Of a DNA stretch of 31,458 nucleotides, positions 1 through 6,908 are shown in pieces (the first letter of the stretch is position 1; each line of letters opens with the position of its first letter). Below the pieces are notes generated by a model that did no database searches, was not told the DNA's origin, and saw nothing but the letters and a program-made list of their open reading frames with translations. The position numbers were made by a program, and so were the translations under genes. The DNA is from Flammeovirgaceae bacterium UBA2371 (lineage in GTDB: Bacteria > Bacteroidota > Bacteroidia > Cytophagales > Cyclobacteriaceae). The stretch spans positions 1 to 31,458 of the forward strand of contig DDTF01000060.1 of the NCBI GenBank assembly GCA_002345965.1, given 5' to 3'.

Positions 1-150
1 TTTGATCCGATCTTTCAGGGATTGGCCATCTCGCTGGTGGCAGGTGCTATTGTATCTACGATGCTCACCCTGATTGTAGTGCCCCTGATCTACTACATGA
101 CAGAGAAGAAAAAGTGGGAAAAGAATACTGGTGCTGAATCTAAAAATTAA
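1..150 (+). CDS. RND efflux transporter permease, C-terminal end (partial)
   Basis: Frame 1 is open from the window edge and encodes the last 49 residues before TAA at 148-150. It has one hydrophobic segment (GLAISLVAGAIVSTMLTLIV), then PLIYY and a short Lys/Glu-rich cytoplasmic tail. This matches the final transmembrane helix of AcrB/CusA-type inner-membrane RND pumps, where a serine/threonine-rich helix is followed by VVPxxYY. The pump would export metals or toxic organics by proton antiport together with periplasmic and outer-membrane partners encoded outside the window. Substrate class cannot be told from this fragment. The PII-like gene starts 4 nt downstream, so the two are almost certainly in one operon. 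Confidence 0.75.
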   Translation, partial: FDPIFQGLAISLVAGAIVSTMLTLIVVPLIYYMTEKKKWEKNTGAESKN

Positions 151-154
151 AGAC

Positions 155-466
155 ATGGAATTATTAATAATTACTGCTGTGCAATTCTTTGAAAAAGAGA
201 TCAAACAATTGCTCAAACAATCCGGAGTTACCGCCTTTTCTTATACCAATGTAAAGGGGTATAAAGATCAATCGGATCAACCCATGGAATCTAACTGGTT
301 TGCCTCCAACGTAGGTGAATATTCATCTGTACTTTTTTATGCGTTTGTGCAGGCGGATTTGGTTGATAAAGTGACAGCAGCCATTGAAAAATTCAATTCA
401 TCTCAGCAATCCAGTTCTAAAGTACACATGGCCGTGATGAACATAAAAAGTTCCAACTTCAAATAA
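155..466 (+). CDS. small PII-like protein encoded behind an RND pump
   Basis: A 103-residue soluble protein. I start it at ATG 155 rather than the in-frame GTG at 131, which lies inside the pump gene and adds eight residues before the conserved-looking MELLIITAVQ. The beta-strand beginning, the helix FEKEIKQLLKQSGV, a central loop containing VKGYKD, and a second strand/helix pair (VLFYAFVQADLVDKVTAAIEKF) resemble the ferredoxin-like fold of PII/CutA-type trimers. Small PII-like proteins (for example DUF3240) are known next to RND metal exporters. I infer a sensory or modulating role for the upstream pump; the assignment rests on pattern and context only. No signal peptide is visible, so it should be cytoplasmic. 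Confidence 0.5.
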   Translation: MELLIITAVQFFEKEIKQLLKQSGVTAFSYTNVKGYKDQSDQPMESNWFASNVGEYSSVLFYAFVQADLVDKVTAAIEKFNSSQQSSSKVHMAVMNIKSSNFK

Positions 467-476
467 CCATCCAATA

Positions 477-665
477 ATGAGAAACCGAATTGTACATGCT
501 GTAGCAGGCACCATGATTATTGTCAGCCTGTTACTGGCGATCTATGTGAATATCAACTGGCTTTGGTTAACGGGATTTGTGGGTGTCAACCTGTTTCAGT
601 CATCGATCACCAATTGGTGTCTGATGAGTGATATTTTGAAGCAGGTGGGCGTAAAGGCATCCTGA
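477..665 (+). CDS. DUF2892-family (YgaP-type) inner-membrane protein
   Basis: A 62-residue protein with an N-terminal MRNRIVHAVAGTM segment, two hydrophobic stretches (IIVSLLLAIYV and LWLTGFVGVNLF) and the signature FVGVNLFQSSITNWC followed by a short hydrophilic end. This pattern (N-R-x-V-R...AG, then FxGxNLxQSxxTxxCP) is typical of DUF2892, the membrane part of YgaP rhodanese proteins, often found as a standalone gene near RND pumps and thiol or metal resistance genes. Here the Pro after the Cys is replaced by Leu. It begins 10 nt after the PII-like gene and is probably the last gene of that operon. Its biochemical role is unknown. Confidence 0.7.
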   Translation: MRNRIVHAVAGTMIIVSLLLAIYVNINWLWLTGFVGVNLFQSSITNWCLMSDILKQVGVKAS

Positions 666-805
666 TTCAGGTTTATATTTGAATACCTAGCTGAGCGTTT
701 TTGAGGGGCGCATTGTTTTTATGGAAAGGCAGAGCATTTGCATGGGTAATGCTTAGAAAGAGGTATTTGTATTCCCCTTGAATTCATCCTGGTAGTCATT
801 AAATT

Positions 806-823
806 GCAGAAGTAAAATTCTGC
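806..823 (+). promoter_or_regulatory. small hairpin just upstream of the DUF6265 start codon
   Basis: GCAGAA (806-811) and TTCTGC (818-823) form a perfect 6-bp stem with a 6-nt loop, ending three bases before the ATG at 827. In the mRNA this could cover the ribosome entry region. It may be chance; no known regulator is implied. Confidence 0.2.
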
Positions 824-826
824 TAT

Positions 827-1294
827 ATGAAAAATGCTACCTTATTCATTTCACTATTATTGTTTGTATCGGCATTCTCACCTTTATCAAAGCCTGATTC
901 AAAGCAATCTGCTTTTGATTACGCCTGGCTTGCAGGCAGCTGGGTGGGAGATGGTTTTGGCGGAACTTCAGAGGAGATTTGGTCGCCTCCTTCGGCTGAC
1001 GGAACGATGATGGGAGTGTACCGGCATCATAATGCAGACGGGTCGTTGAATTTTTATGAATTCTTGACGCTTGACAAAACAGGCATGAAGTTAAAGCATT
1101 TTACTCCCGAATTAGTAGGCTGGGAGACGAAAGAGAAGTACGTGACGTTTGAAATGGTTGAAGTCACCAAAGATAAAATTGAGTTGAAAGGTTTGATTTT
1201 TGAGCGCAAATCTGAAAGTGAAATGGAGATAAGGCTGAAGATGAGGCAGGGTGATGAAATCAAGACAGAGGTTTTTAAAATGAAAAGGAGGTAA
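827..1294 (+). CDS. secreted DUF6265-like protein
   Basis: A 155-residue protein beginning with a Sec signal peptide (Lys at position 2, hydrophobic LFISLLLFVSAFS). The mature part starts with FDYAWLAGSWVGDGFGG, then EEIWSPP and DGTMMGVYRHH. This is the pattern of DUF6265 proteins: WLxGxW, E.W..p..G.M.G. It reads as a small calycin/lipocalin-like beta-barrel, common in Bacteroidota and of unknown function, probably periplasmic. It stands alone, 161 bp after the previous gene and followed 28 bp later by a strong hairpin terminator, so it is probably monocistronic. The family call is from motif memory, not a search. Confidence 0.65.
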   Translation: MKNATLFISLLLFVSAFSPLSKPDSKQSAFDYAWLAGSWVGDGFGGTSEEIWSPPSADGTMMGVYRHHNADGSLNFYEFLTLDKTGMKLKHFTPELVGWETKEKYVTFEMVEVTKDKIELKGLIFERKSESEMEIRLKMRQGDEIKTEVFKMKRR

Positions 1295-1322
1295 GGAGAA
1301 TCCTTCAAATTGAAAAAAAAAA

Positions 1323-1345
1323 TTCCCCGGCAAGGTGCCGGGGAA
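1323..1345. terminator. GC-rich hairpin terminator after the DUF6265 gene
   Basis: TTCCCCGGC (1323-1331) pairs perfectly with GCCGGGGAA (1337-1345) around an AAGGT loop. A run of ten A residues precedes it at 1313-1322, which gives a U-tract when read from the minus strand. The hairpin can therefore end transcription from both the DUF6265 gene and the minus-strand nuclease gene whose stop lies about 320 bp away. Confidence 0.75.
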
Positions 1346-1666
1346 CATTTAAACTAATATTTTATTTTCGTGCGAAATTGCACAAGAGTTAAACACATTT
1401 TTAAATTTACTTCAGTCACATATTCAATTGACCCAACCACTCAAACAGCCTAACTAGCCCTATACAGCAAAACCCAGAGAGGTTATATAATGTTCATTGC
1501 GTTATGTTAACATAGCTTAGGGTTAGGGCAGGCATTAATAGTTTTGCGCTGGCATTTCCCTCCTAAAAAAACCACCTTCATTCCTTACACTACACGAGCA
1601 CTCTTTTGACATTTTTGGTTGGAGCGCGGCAGGTGCAAATGGCAAATGTGTGCGGATTAAAGACTA
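1346..1666. other. non-coding left flank of the restriction island
   Basis: A stretch of 321 bp without a credible ORF. It holds an AT-rich repeat element (1482-1510) related to sequences at 12697-12881. Short GC-rich words such as GCGCTGGCAT near 1550 and GAGCGCGGCAGG near 1622 recall the GCGTTGGCA words found at 12099, 12488 and 12710. I read it as a junction between core chromosome and acquired DNA. No attachment-site core can be defined. Confidence 0.5.
1482..1510 (+). repeat. left copy of an island-flanking AT-rich repeat
   Basis: GTTATATAAT (1482-1491), a 10-nt spacer, then TTATGTTAA (1502-1510). The same two blocks in the same order and orientation, with a 5-nt spacer, occur at 12858-12881 on the other side of the restriction island. 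An inverted copy lies at 12807-12829. The second block continues into TGTTAACA, itself palindromic. Confidence 0.5.
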
Positions 1667-3292
1667 CTACTTTCTTCGAAGATTTAGATAACCAGCAATT
1701 ATCTTGAGTTCTTTTGTTTGATGAAATTGTACCCTAAATCGATCAAGCGTATTATTAAAATGAGCCAGAATTCCACTATACCTTGATGTGCTCCAAAATA
1801 GGCGCCAAAGCAATTTACCATTATTAACCTTTTTGGCGTGAAGGCGCTCAACACTAGTCACGTTCATCACAACTAAGTCTTTAATTAGAAACCTATTGTT
1901 GATCTTCGAAAGTCGAGCCTTGAATTCGGTGTCTAGTACTTGAGACATGAAAGGAGTTTCGAAGAACTTATCATTTAATATCAGCACAGGATACAATTTA
2001 GTCTTTCGATGAAATGGGCTATCTATTTCATTACCAAACAAATTCAACCATTCTATTGACTGAACCAATTGCGTTACACCAACATCCTTGTAAAATCTTT
2101 CTGTATCACCATTGTAGAATTCAAATGAGCCTTTGAACTTCTGATCATCAGAAAAATTTGTTGACTTCACTTGGCCTATCATAATATTTCGGCCATGACG
2201 AACATAAATATCGCATAGCTCTCTTTCCGGATTCCCAAACTTTAACTGATCAGTATGTTTATAGGTAATGGCGCGATTCAAGGAAAGAATACCCTTGAAA
2301 TTTCTTGCTACGTAGTCCTCAAAAAACTTTCCAATAAAGTTGCGATAATCCTGATATGTGATACCCTTCAGCCTCAAGTGATCAAAGAAAAAGTCATTAA
2401 TGAATTGCCGATACACTTTATCCAACAATAACTCAGGGTCAAGTACTACAAATTTCTCCTCTTGATGTTTAAAAACCGGCCATTTGTATAGTGTTAACAA
2501 ATCCAGCTCGTGTTTTTTCGTGAGAAGTGTGTGACTGCTTAACCAAGTAACTAATTTAAATGCATCAGGGCTTTCTTTAGGATTCAGCCAGATCAAGAAC
2601 GGAAGCTTCTTGTTTTGATCTTTATTGATGTAAATGTTGATTATTGTTTCAATGAACGTTTTAGCTGGAAGGTTGAGTGACGTCAAATATGAAGAAAGCT
2701 CATTTTTGTAATAAGCATCGCCTTCAATATATCGAATCAGATCAATGTACCGATTGAATGCTAATATTGGATTAGAAACAATCTTCAGTTCATTAAGAAT
2801 TGCCTGCTGAGCGTTTATGTGTTCTAACAAGTTGATTTTAGACCCTTCATCTTTAGTGTCGTATTGAGTTACAACATCATTGCAGGCTAAACAGAACTCA
2901 ATCAAGTCAATCCAAAAATCCCGAGTGTATTCGAATTTTTCATCACTAGATTTGAGATTTCGATAGCAATAATCAATGCCGTACAAGCACCCGGCTCGAT
3001 TGAATATAACCGGCTGACGACCGTTGCTGGTGGCGCTAAAGTGATCTAGTCTTTTAAAGAGGTCGGAGACATATCGATCTTCCCCAAGCCAATGCCTTAA
3101 GAAGCTTACTTGTGATTTAACGCTATAGTCCACATGAAGGCTAAGGGCGCTTCTTAGACGGAAATTAATTCCAACTAGTTCGAACAGAATTACATCAAGA
3201 GGGTACTTCTCAATCTTCTTTAATGCATCCTCGTATTTTCCCTTGAACAGATCAGAGTAGCCGGCAATCAGGACGACAGTAATATTTTTCAA
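1667..3292 (-). CDS. large protein with a PD-(D/E)XK-like nuclease core
   Basis: A 541-residue protein with no signal peptide, divergent from the restriction operon. I do not recognise the family of the first 300 residues, which appear helical. Around residues 320-380 there is a restriction-endonuclease-like core: FFEDYV (Glu325) on a helix, Asp361 in ELCDIYV, then IMIGQVKS with Gln374-x-Lys376, followed by a helix with VTQLVQSIEWL. The D...QxK form is typical of Mrr-like PD-(D/E)XK nucleases. The last 100 residues are basic (RLHAKK, LRRK), which fits DNA binding. Its start lies 92 bp from the XRE gene with a shared palindromic operator between them, so co-regulation with the restriction operon is likely. 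It may be an extra effector of the island; activity is inferred. Confidence 0.6.
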   Translation of the reverse strand: MKNITVVLIAGYSDLFKGKYEDALKKIEKYPLDVILFELVGINFRLRSALSLHVDYSVKSQVSFLRHWLGEDRYVSDLFKRLDHFSATSNGRQPVIFNRAGCLYGIDYCYRNLKSSDEKFEYTRDFWIDLIEFCLACNDVVTQYDTKDEGSKINLLEHINAQQAILNELKIVSNPILAFNRYIDLIRYIEGDAYYKNELSSYLTSLNLPAKTFIETIINIYINKDQNKKLPFLIWLNPKESPDAFKLVTWLSSHTLLTKKHELDLLTLYKWPVFKHQEEKFVVLDPELLLDKVYRQFINDFFFDHLRLKGITYQDYRNFIGKFFEDYVARNFKGILSLNRAITYKHTDQLKFGNPERELCDIYVRHGRNIMIGQVKSTNFSDDQKFKGSFEFYNGDTERFYKDVGVTQLVQSIEWLNLFGNEIDSPFHRKTKLYPVLILNDKFFETPFMSQVLDTEFKARLSKINNRFLIKDLVVMNVTSVERLHAKKVNNGKLLWRLFWSTSRYSGILAHFNNTLDRFRVQFHQTKELKIIAGYLNLRRK

Positions 3293-3318
3293 GATTTTTA
3301 ATTTTATCTATACTTAAA

Positions 3319-3337
3319 TATCTCATATTATGAGATA
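3319..3337. promoter_or_regulatory. perfect palindromic operator in the divergent promoter region
   Basis: TATCTCATA-T-TATGAGATA is a perfect inverted repeat with 9-bp arms around one base. It sits in the 92-bp gap between the divergent nuclease-like gene and the XRE regulator. A near match to the Bacteroidetes -7 box TAnnTTTG (TACTTTTA, 3355-3362) lies just downstream on the plus strand. XRE controller proteins of restriction systems bind such symmetric sites and control their own operon, so I infer this is the operator for the gene at 3385. Confidence 0.6.
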
Positions 3338-3384
3338 CTTTCAATCCCTTTCTTTACTTTTAGTTTTTCATCAAAATTAAACTG

Positions 3385-3588
3385 GTGAACAAGATCAAGA
3401 TGGTACTGGAAAGGAAGGGGATGACGCAGACCTGGTTGGCTGAGAGGTTATCGAAGAGCTACAACATGGTAAATGCCTACGTGCAAAACAGAAGGCAGCC
3501 AAGTTTGGAGGACTTATACCGTATCGCTGAGATACTTGATGTTGAAATTACTGAATTACTTGTAAAGCGAAAGAAGTTAAATGGCTAA
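3385..3588 (+). CDS. XRE-family helix-turn-helix regulator (controller-like)
   Basis: A 67-residue protein made almost only of a Cro/C1-type HTH. It has helix 1 (KIKMVLERKGM), TQTWLAERLSKSYNMVNAYVQNRRQPS as helix-turn-recognition helix, then LEDLYRIAEILDVEITELL. It starts at GTG 3385; no ATG lies upstream in frame within the gap. Size and placement at the head of a restriction-modification operon match controller (C) proteins, which delay or limit restriction gene expression. Its stop overlaps the hsdM start by 8 nt (ATGGCTAA), so the two are translationally coupled. The palindrome at 3319-3337 is the probable binding site. Confidence 0.85.
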   Translation: MNKIKMVLERKGMTQTWLAERLSKSYNMVNAYVQNRRQPSLEDLYRIAEILDVEITELLVKRKKLNG

Positions 3589-5152
3589 GAAAAACGGAAA
3601 CGGAGAGAAAGTGAAATCTATGGAAGCATGGATTTGGGATGCGGCTTGTAGTATTCGTGGTGCTGCCGATGCGCCCAAATACAAAGATTTTATTCTACCC
3701 TTAATATTTGTCAAACGCCTTTGTGATGTGTTTGATGATGAAATTGATAGGATAGCCGAAAAAGTGAAAAGCCGGACTAAAGCGTTGCAACTTGTTTCAA
3801 AAGATAAGTCATTGGTAAGGTTTTACATGCCCATTAAAGCCAATGATCCTGAGAAGGAGCGAACATGGGATGTGATCAGAACGCTTTCAGACAAGATAGG
3901 GCAGAAGCTCACCGATATTCTCAGAGATGTTGCCAAAGCAAACAAAGACCTTCAGGGAATTATTGACCGGATTGATTTCAATGCGACAACTCATGGACAG
4001 CGCGATATTGATGATGATCGCTTAAGCAAACTCATTGAAAAAATTGCCGAAAAGCGACTCGGACTTAAAGACGTTGAAGCCGATATCATTGGGAGAAGCT
4101 ATGAATACCTGATTAGGAAGTTTGCGGAAGGCAGTGGACAAAGTGCAGGTGAATTTTATACGCCACCGGAAGTAGGAATGATCATGGCAAAAATTATGGA
4201 CTTGGAACCCGGCATGGAAGTTTATGATCCGTGTTGCGGGAGCGGTGGATTATTGATTAAGTGTGAGTTGGTTATGGAAGAGAAAATGATGCTTCGCTCG
4301 AAAAAGAAATACGCTCCACTTCAATTGCACGGTCAGGAATTTACACCTGCCACATGGGCCATGAGTAAAATGAACATGGTGATTCACGACATGGAAGGCG
4401 ACATTGAAATAGGGGACACGCTGAAGAACCCAAAGTTCAAGGTAAAGAACAAACTCAAAATATTTGATAGGGTGGTGGCCAATCCCATGTGGAATCAGGG
4501 CAAGGATAGCCTGAGCTACATCAGCGATGATTTCTTTATCAATGATGAGATGGAGCGCTTTCCGGCAGGGCCATGTGGTGGTAAGATTGACTGGGGCTGG
4601 ATGCAGCATATTTACAGCAGCTTAAATGATGAAGGGAGGGCAGCAGTGATTCTGGATACCGGGGCCGCTAGCCGTGGCAGTGGCAACCAGGGAAATAATA
4701 AGGAGAAAGATGTCCGCAAATGGTTTGTGGATGAAGACCTGATTGAGGGCGTGATCTACTTACCGGAGAATTTATTTTACAACACCTCTGCTCCGGGCAT
4801 TGTGATTTTTTTAAACAAAGCCAAAAAACAGGAAAACAAAATCTATCTGCTCCATGCTGGCAGGGAATTTGAAAAAGGTGATCCAAAAAACTATATCACA
4901 GAAAAAGGTATAGAGAAAATTGTGAATACTTATACTTCATTTAAAGAGAAGACAAAATTTGGACGACTGGTTGATAAAAAGGAAATTATTAAGAACGACT
5001 ATAACATTTCTCCAAGTCGTTACATACAAATTACCGAGGCAGAATCATACCGCCCTATTGTTGAAATAATTGATGAATTAAATGTGCTAGAAGAAGAAGC
5101 CGAAAATTATAGTAAAGAATTAAGAACAGTTTTTGAGAAATTGGGGATATGA
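3581..5152 (+). CDS. hsdM: type I restriction-modification DNA methyltransferase subunit M
   Basis: A 523-residue N6-adenine methyltransferase. The N-terminal helical HsdM domain covers about residues 10-150 (MEAWIWDAACSIRGA, LPLIFVKRLCDVF). The catalytic domain follows: GEFYTP (190-195), the S-adenosylmethionine motif DPCCGSGG (216-223), and motif IV as ANPMW (300-304). The C-terminal region about 490-520 is helical and should contact HsdS. Many HsdM proteins have NPPF/Y at motif IV; NPMW also occurs in some HsdM proteins as I recall, so I do not treat it as inactivation. The enzyme methylates adenine in the site chosen by HsdS and protects the host. It overlaps the regulator by 8 nt and hsdS by 4 nt (ATGA). 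Confidence 0.95.
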   Translation: MAKKNGNGEKVKSMEAWIWDAACSIRGAADAPKYKDFILPLIFVKRLCDVFDDEIDRIAEKVKSRTKALQLVSKDKSLVRFYMPIKANDPEKERTWDVIRTLSDKIGQKLTDILRDVAKANKDLQGIIDRIDFNATTHGQRDIDDDRLSKLIEKIAEKRLGLKDVEADIIGRSYEYLIRKFAEGSGQSAGEFYTPPEVGMIMAKIMDLEPGMEVYDPCCGSGGLLIKCELVMEEKMMLRSKKKYAPLQLHGQEFTPATWAMSKMNMVIHDMEGDIEIGDTLKNPKFKVKNKLKIFDRVVANPMWNQGKDSLSYISDDFFINDEMERFPAGPCGGKIDWGWMQHIYSSLNDEGRAAVILDTGAASRGSGNQGNNKEKDVRKWFVDEDLIEGVIYLPENLFYNTSAPGIVIFLNKAKKQENKIYLLHAGREFEKGDPKNYITEKGIEKIVNTYTSFKEKTKFGRLVDKKEIIKNDYNISPSRYIQITEAESYRPIVEIIDELNVLEEEAENYSKELRTVFEKLGI

Positions 5153-6489
5153 GGCAAGGATTTAAGTTAACAGATGTTGGCTACTTTCCCGATGATTGGG
5201 AATTTGGTAGGATTGATGATTTTTTTGTAATCCAGCAAGGTAAATCTGTATCTAAAGCAAATAGAGTTGGGAAGAATCAAAGGCCATTTCTCAGAACTTC
5301 TAACTTATTATGGGGAAAAGTAACAATTGAAAAACTTGATTATCTCCATTTTTCACCCGAAGAAGAGGAAAAATACAAACTTGAATTCAATGATTTACTG
5401 ATTTGTGAAGGCGGAGATATTGGGCGAACAGCTATTTGGAAGAATGAGCTTGAAGGTTGCTATTATCAAAATCACTTACACCGAGTAAGATCAAAGGAAG
5501 AGGATATTGACCCTGTATTTGTCTTGTACTGGATGCAGTATGCATTCATTTACGCAAAGGTGTATTTCGGAAGAGGTAATATCACTACAATACCGAATTT
5601 GTCAAAATCAAGACTATCTGAATTTACAATCCCTAAGCCACCGCTGGACGAACAGCGTAAGATCGCCCACATTCTTTCTACAGTTCAAAAAGCCATCGAG
5701 CTGCAGGATAAGTTAATTCAAACTATCATAGAGCTGAAGAAAGCTGTGATGCAAAAGCTTTTTACTGAAGGACTAAACAACGAACCTCAAAAACAAACAG
5801 AGATAGGTTTGGTGCCGGAAAGTTGGGAGGTTGTGAAAATTGAAAGTTTGTTCGATATCCAGCAAGGCAAACAAGTTTCTAAATCAAATAGAATTGGAAA
5901 AAATCAAAGACCCTTTCTAAGAACTGCGAATGTCTTTTGGGGATACATTGATTTTGCAGAATTGGATGAAATGAATTTCTCTAGTGATGAGGAAATAAAA
6001 TTTACTCTTGAGAGGGATGATTTACTTGTATGTGAGGGTGGAGATGTTGGCAGAACTGCAATTTGGGAGTATAATAAAAAAGGAATTTATTATCAGAATC
6101 ATTTGCACAGATTAAGAAGAAGAAAAAAAGAAAGTATTATACCTAAGTACTTTATGTATTGGATGAGCTTGATTGTACAAGAAACGAGTTATGTTAAAGA
6201 CGCTGGCAATAGAACCACAATTCCAAATCTCTCAAAATCAAGACTTGGAGGCTTACATTTTCCAAGGCCTGAAATTGATTATCAAGAAAAAGTAGTATCT
6301 GTACTGCAAGGGTTAGACAATAAAATAGAGTTTCACCAGAAGAAAAAGAAAGCCCTTTCCGAGCTGTTCAAAACCCTATTGCATGAATTGATGATAGGAG
6401 AGCGAAGAGTGAATAATATTGAATTTAAGAAGCTTGTAACTCATAAAATCAACGAAGAGAGTCCGCTAAGTATGGCCGCTGAACCCTAG
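5149..6489 (+). CDS. hsdS: type I restriction-modification specificity subunit S, with duplicated recognition domains
   Basis: A 446-residue HsdS with two target-recognition domains (about residues 10-165 and 220-380). Each is followed by a helical spacer (LDEQRKIAHILSTVQKAI...; IDYQEKVVSVLQGLDNKI...). The two recognition domains are direct repeats with a period of 209 codons. Shared blocks include IQQGK, NQRPFLRT, the EGGD(I/V)GRTAIW motif, YYQNHLHR and TTIPNLSKSRL. Because the halves are arranged with pseudo-twofold symmetry, similar domains predict a split palindromic or nearly palindromic target. The last 20 residues after IGERRV are an extra tail not needed for the usual fold. ATG overlaps the hsdM stop by 4 nt. 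Confidence 0.95.
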   Translation: MRQGFKLTDVGYFPDDWEFGRIDDFFVIQQGKSVSKANRVGKNQRPFLRTSNLLWGKVTIEKLDYLHFSPEEEEKYKLEFNDLLICEGGDIGRTAIWKNELEGCYYQNHLHRVRSKEEDIDPVFVLYWMQYAFIYAKVYFGRGNITTIPNLSKSRLSEFTIPKPPLDEQRKIAHILSTVQKAIELQDKLIQTIIELKKAVMQKLFTEGLNNEPQKQTEIGLVPESWEVVKIESLFDIQQGKQVSKSNRIGKNQRPFLRTANVFWGYIDFAELDEMNFSSDEEIKFTLERDDLLVCEGGDVGRTAIWEYNKKGIYYQNHLHRLRRRKKESIIPKYFMYWMSLIVQETSYVKDAGNRTTIPNLSKSRLGGLHFPRPEIDYQEKVVSVLQGLDNKIEFHQKKKKALSELFKTLLHELMIGERRVNNIEFKKLVTHKINEESPLSMAAEP

Positions 6490-6493
6490 TGTT

Positions 6494-6898
6494 ATGACTA
6501 TAAAGCTTGATGACATTCATTGTATCCCACCGAAAATGGCAACTCAAAAGGGGGTATATATTCTATTTGCCAAGAATGAGGATGGAAAACTAGCAGTAAT
6601 AAAAAGGGTGGCGAATGATGACAAAGCTGGTATTCTTTACATTGGACAAACAACAAAGCAAAATTTTAATACCAGATTAAAGATGATGCGCAGGGTAATG
6701 AATATTGAACTGAAAGCAACAGCACATAGTGGGGCAAAGAAATACAAAGAGATTGAGGCTATTAGAAATCTCTTTCCAATAAATGGGCTATATGTGAAAC
6801 TTGAGGTTAGCAGCAAGCCTAAAAAAAGAGAGCACGACTTGTTAGAAAAATATCGTCAGAAATTTGGAGAAGTTCCTCCTTTAAATAGTACAAGCTAA
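6494..6898 (+). CDS. GIY-YIG nuclease-like protein within the type I operon
   Basis: A 134-residue protein placed between hsdS and the DUF262 gene, starting 4 nt after the hsdS stop. It carries what look like the GIY-YIG elements in order: GVY (20-22), YIG (49-51) in ILYIGQTT, Arg61, and a C-terminal block EHDLLEKYRQKFGEVPPLN. The last block contains a candidate metal-binding Glu (113 or 118) and the closing Asn131. The spacing between GVY and YIG (about 27 residues) is longer than the roughly 10 residues in UvrC and homing enzymes, with an insertion KNEDGKLAVIKRVANDDKAG. GIY-YIG enzymes cut DNA, including some restriction enzymes such as Eco29kI. A catalytic role here is inferred; it could be a degenerate DNA-binding version. 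Confidence 0.7.
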   Translation: MTIKLDDIHCIPPKMATQKGVYILFAKNEDGKLAVIKRVANDDKAGILYIGQTTKQNFNTRLKMMRRVMNIELKATAHSGAKKYKEIEAIRNLFPINGLYVKLEVSSKPKKREHDLLEKYRQKFGEVPPLNSTS

Positions 6899-6908
6899 AT
6901 TATACCAG

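Noticed and set aside
1346..1666. Possible tRNA gene or att core at the left island edge
   Set aside because: No cloverleaf-forming sequence or CCA-type 3' end could be found, and no exact direct repeat longer than about 10 bp is shared with the right flank.
4481..4495. HsdM motif IV reads NPMW rather than NPPF/NPPY, suggesting an inactive methylase
   Set aside because: As I recall, NPMW is found in some HsdM proteins; all other motifs are intact and the restriction subunit is complete, so an inactive methylase would be lethal.
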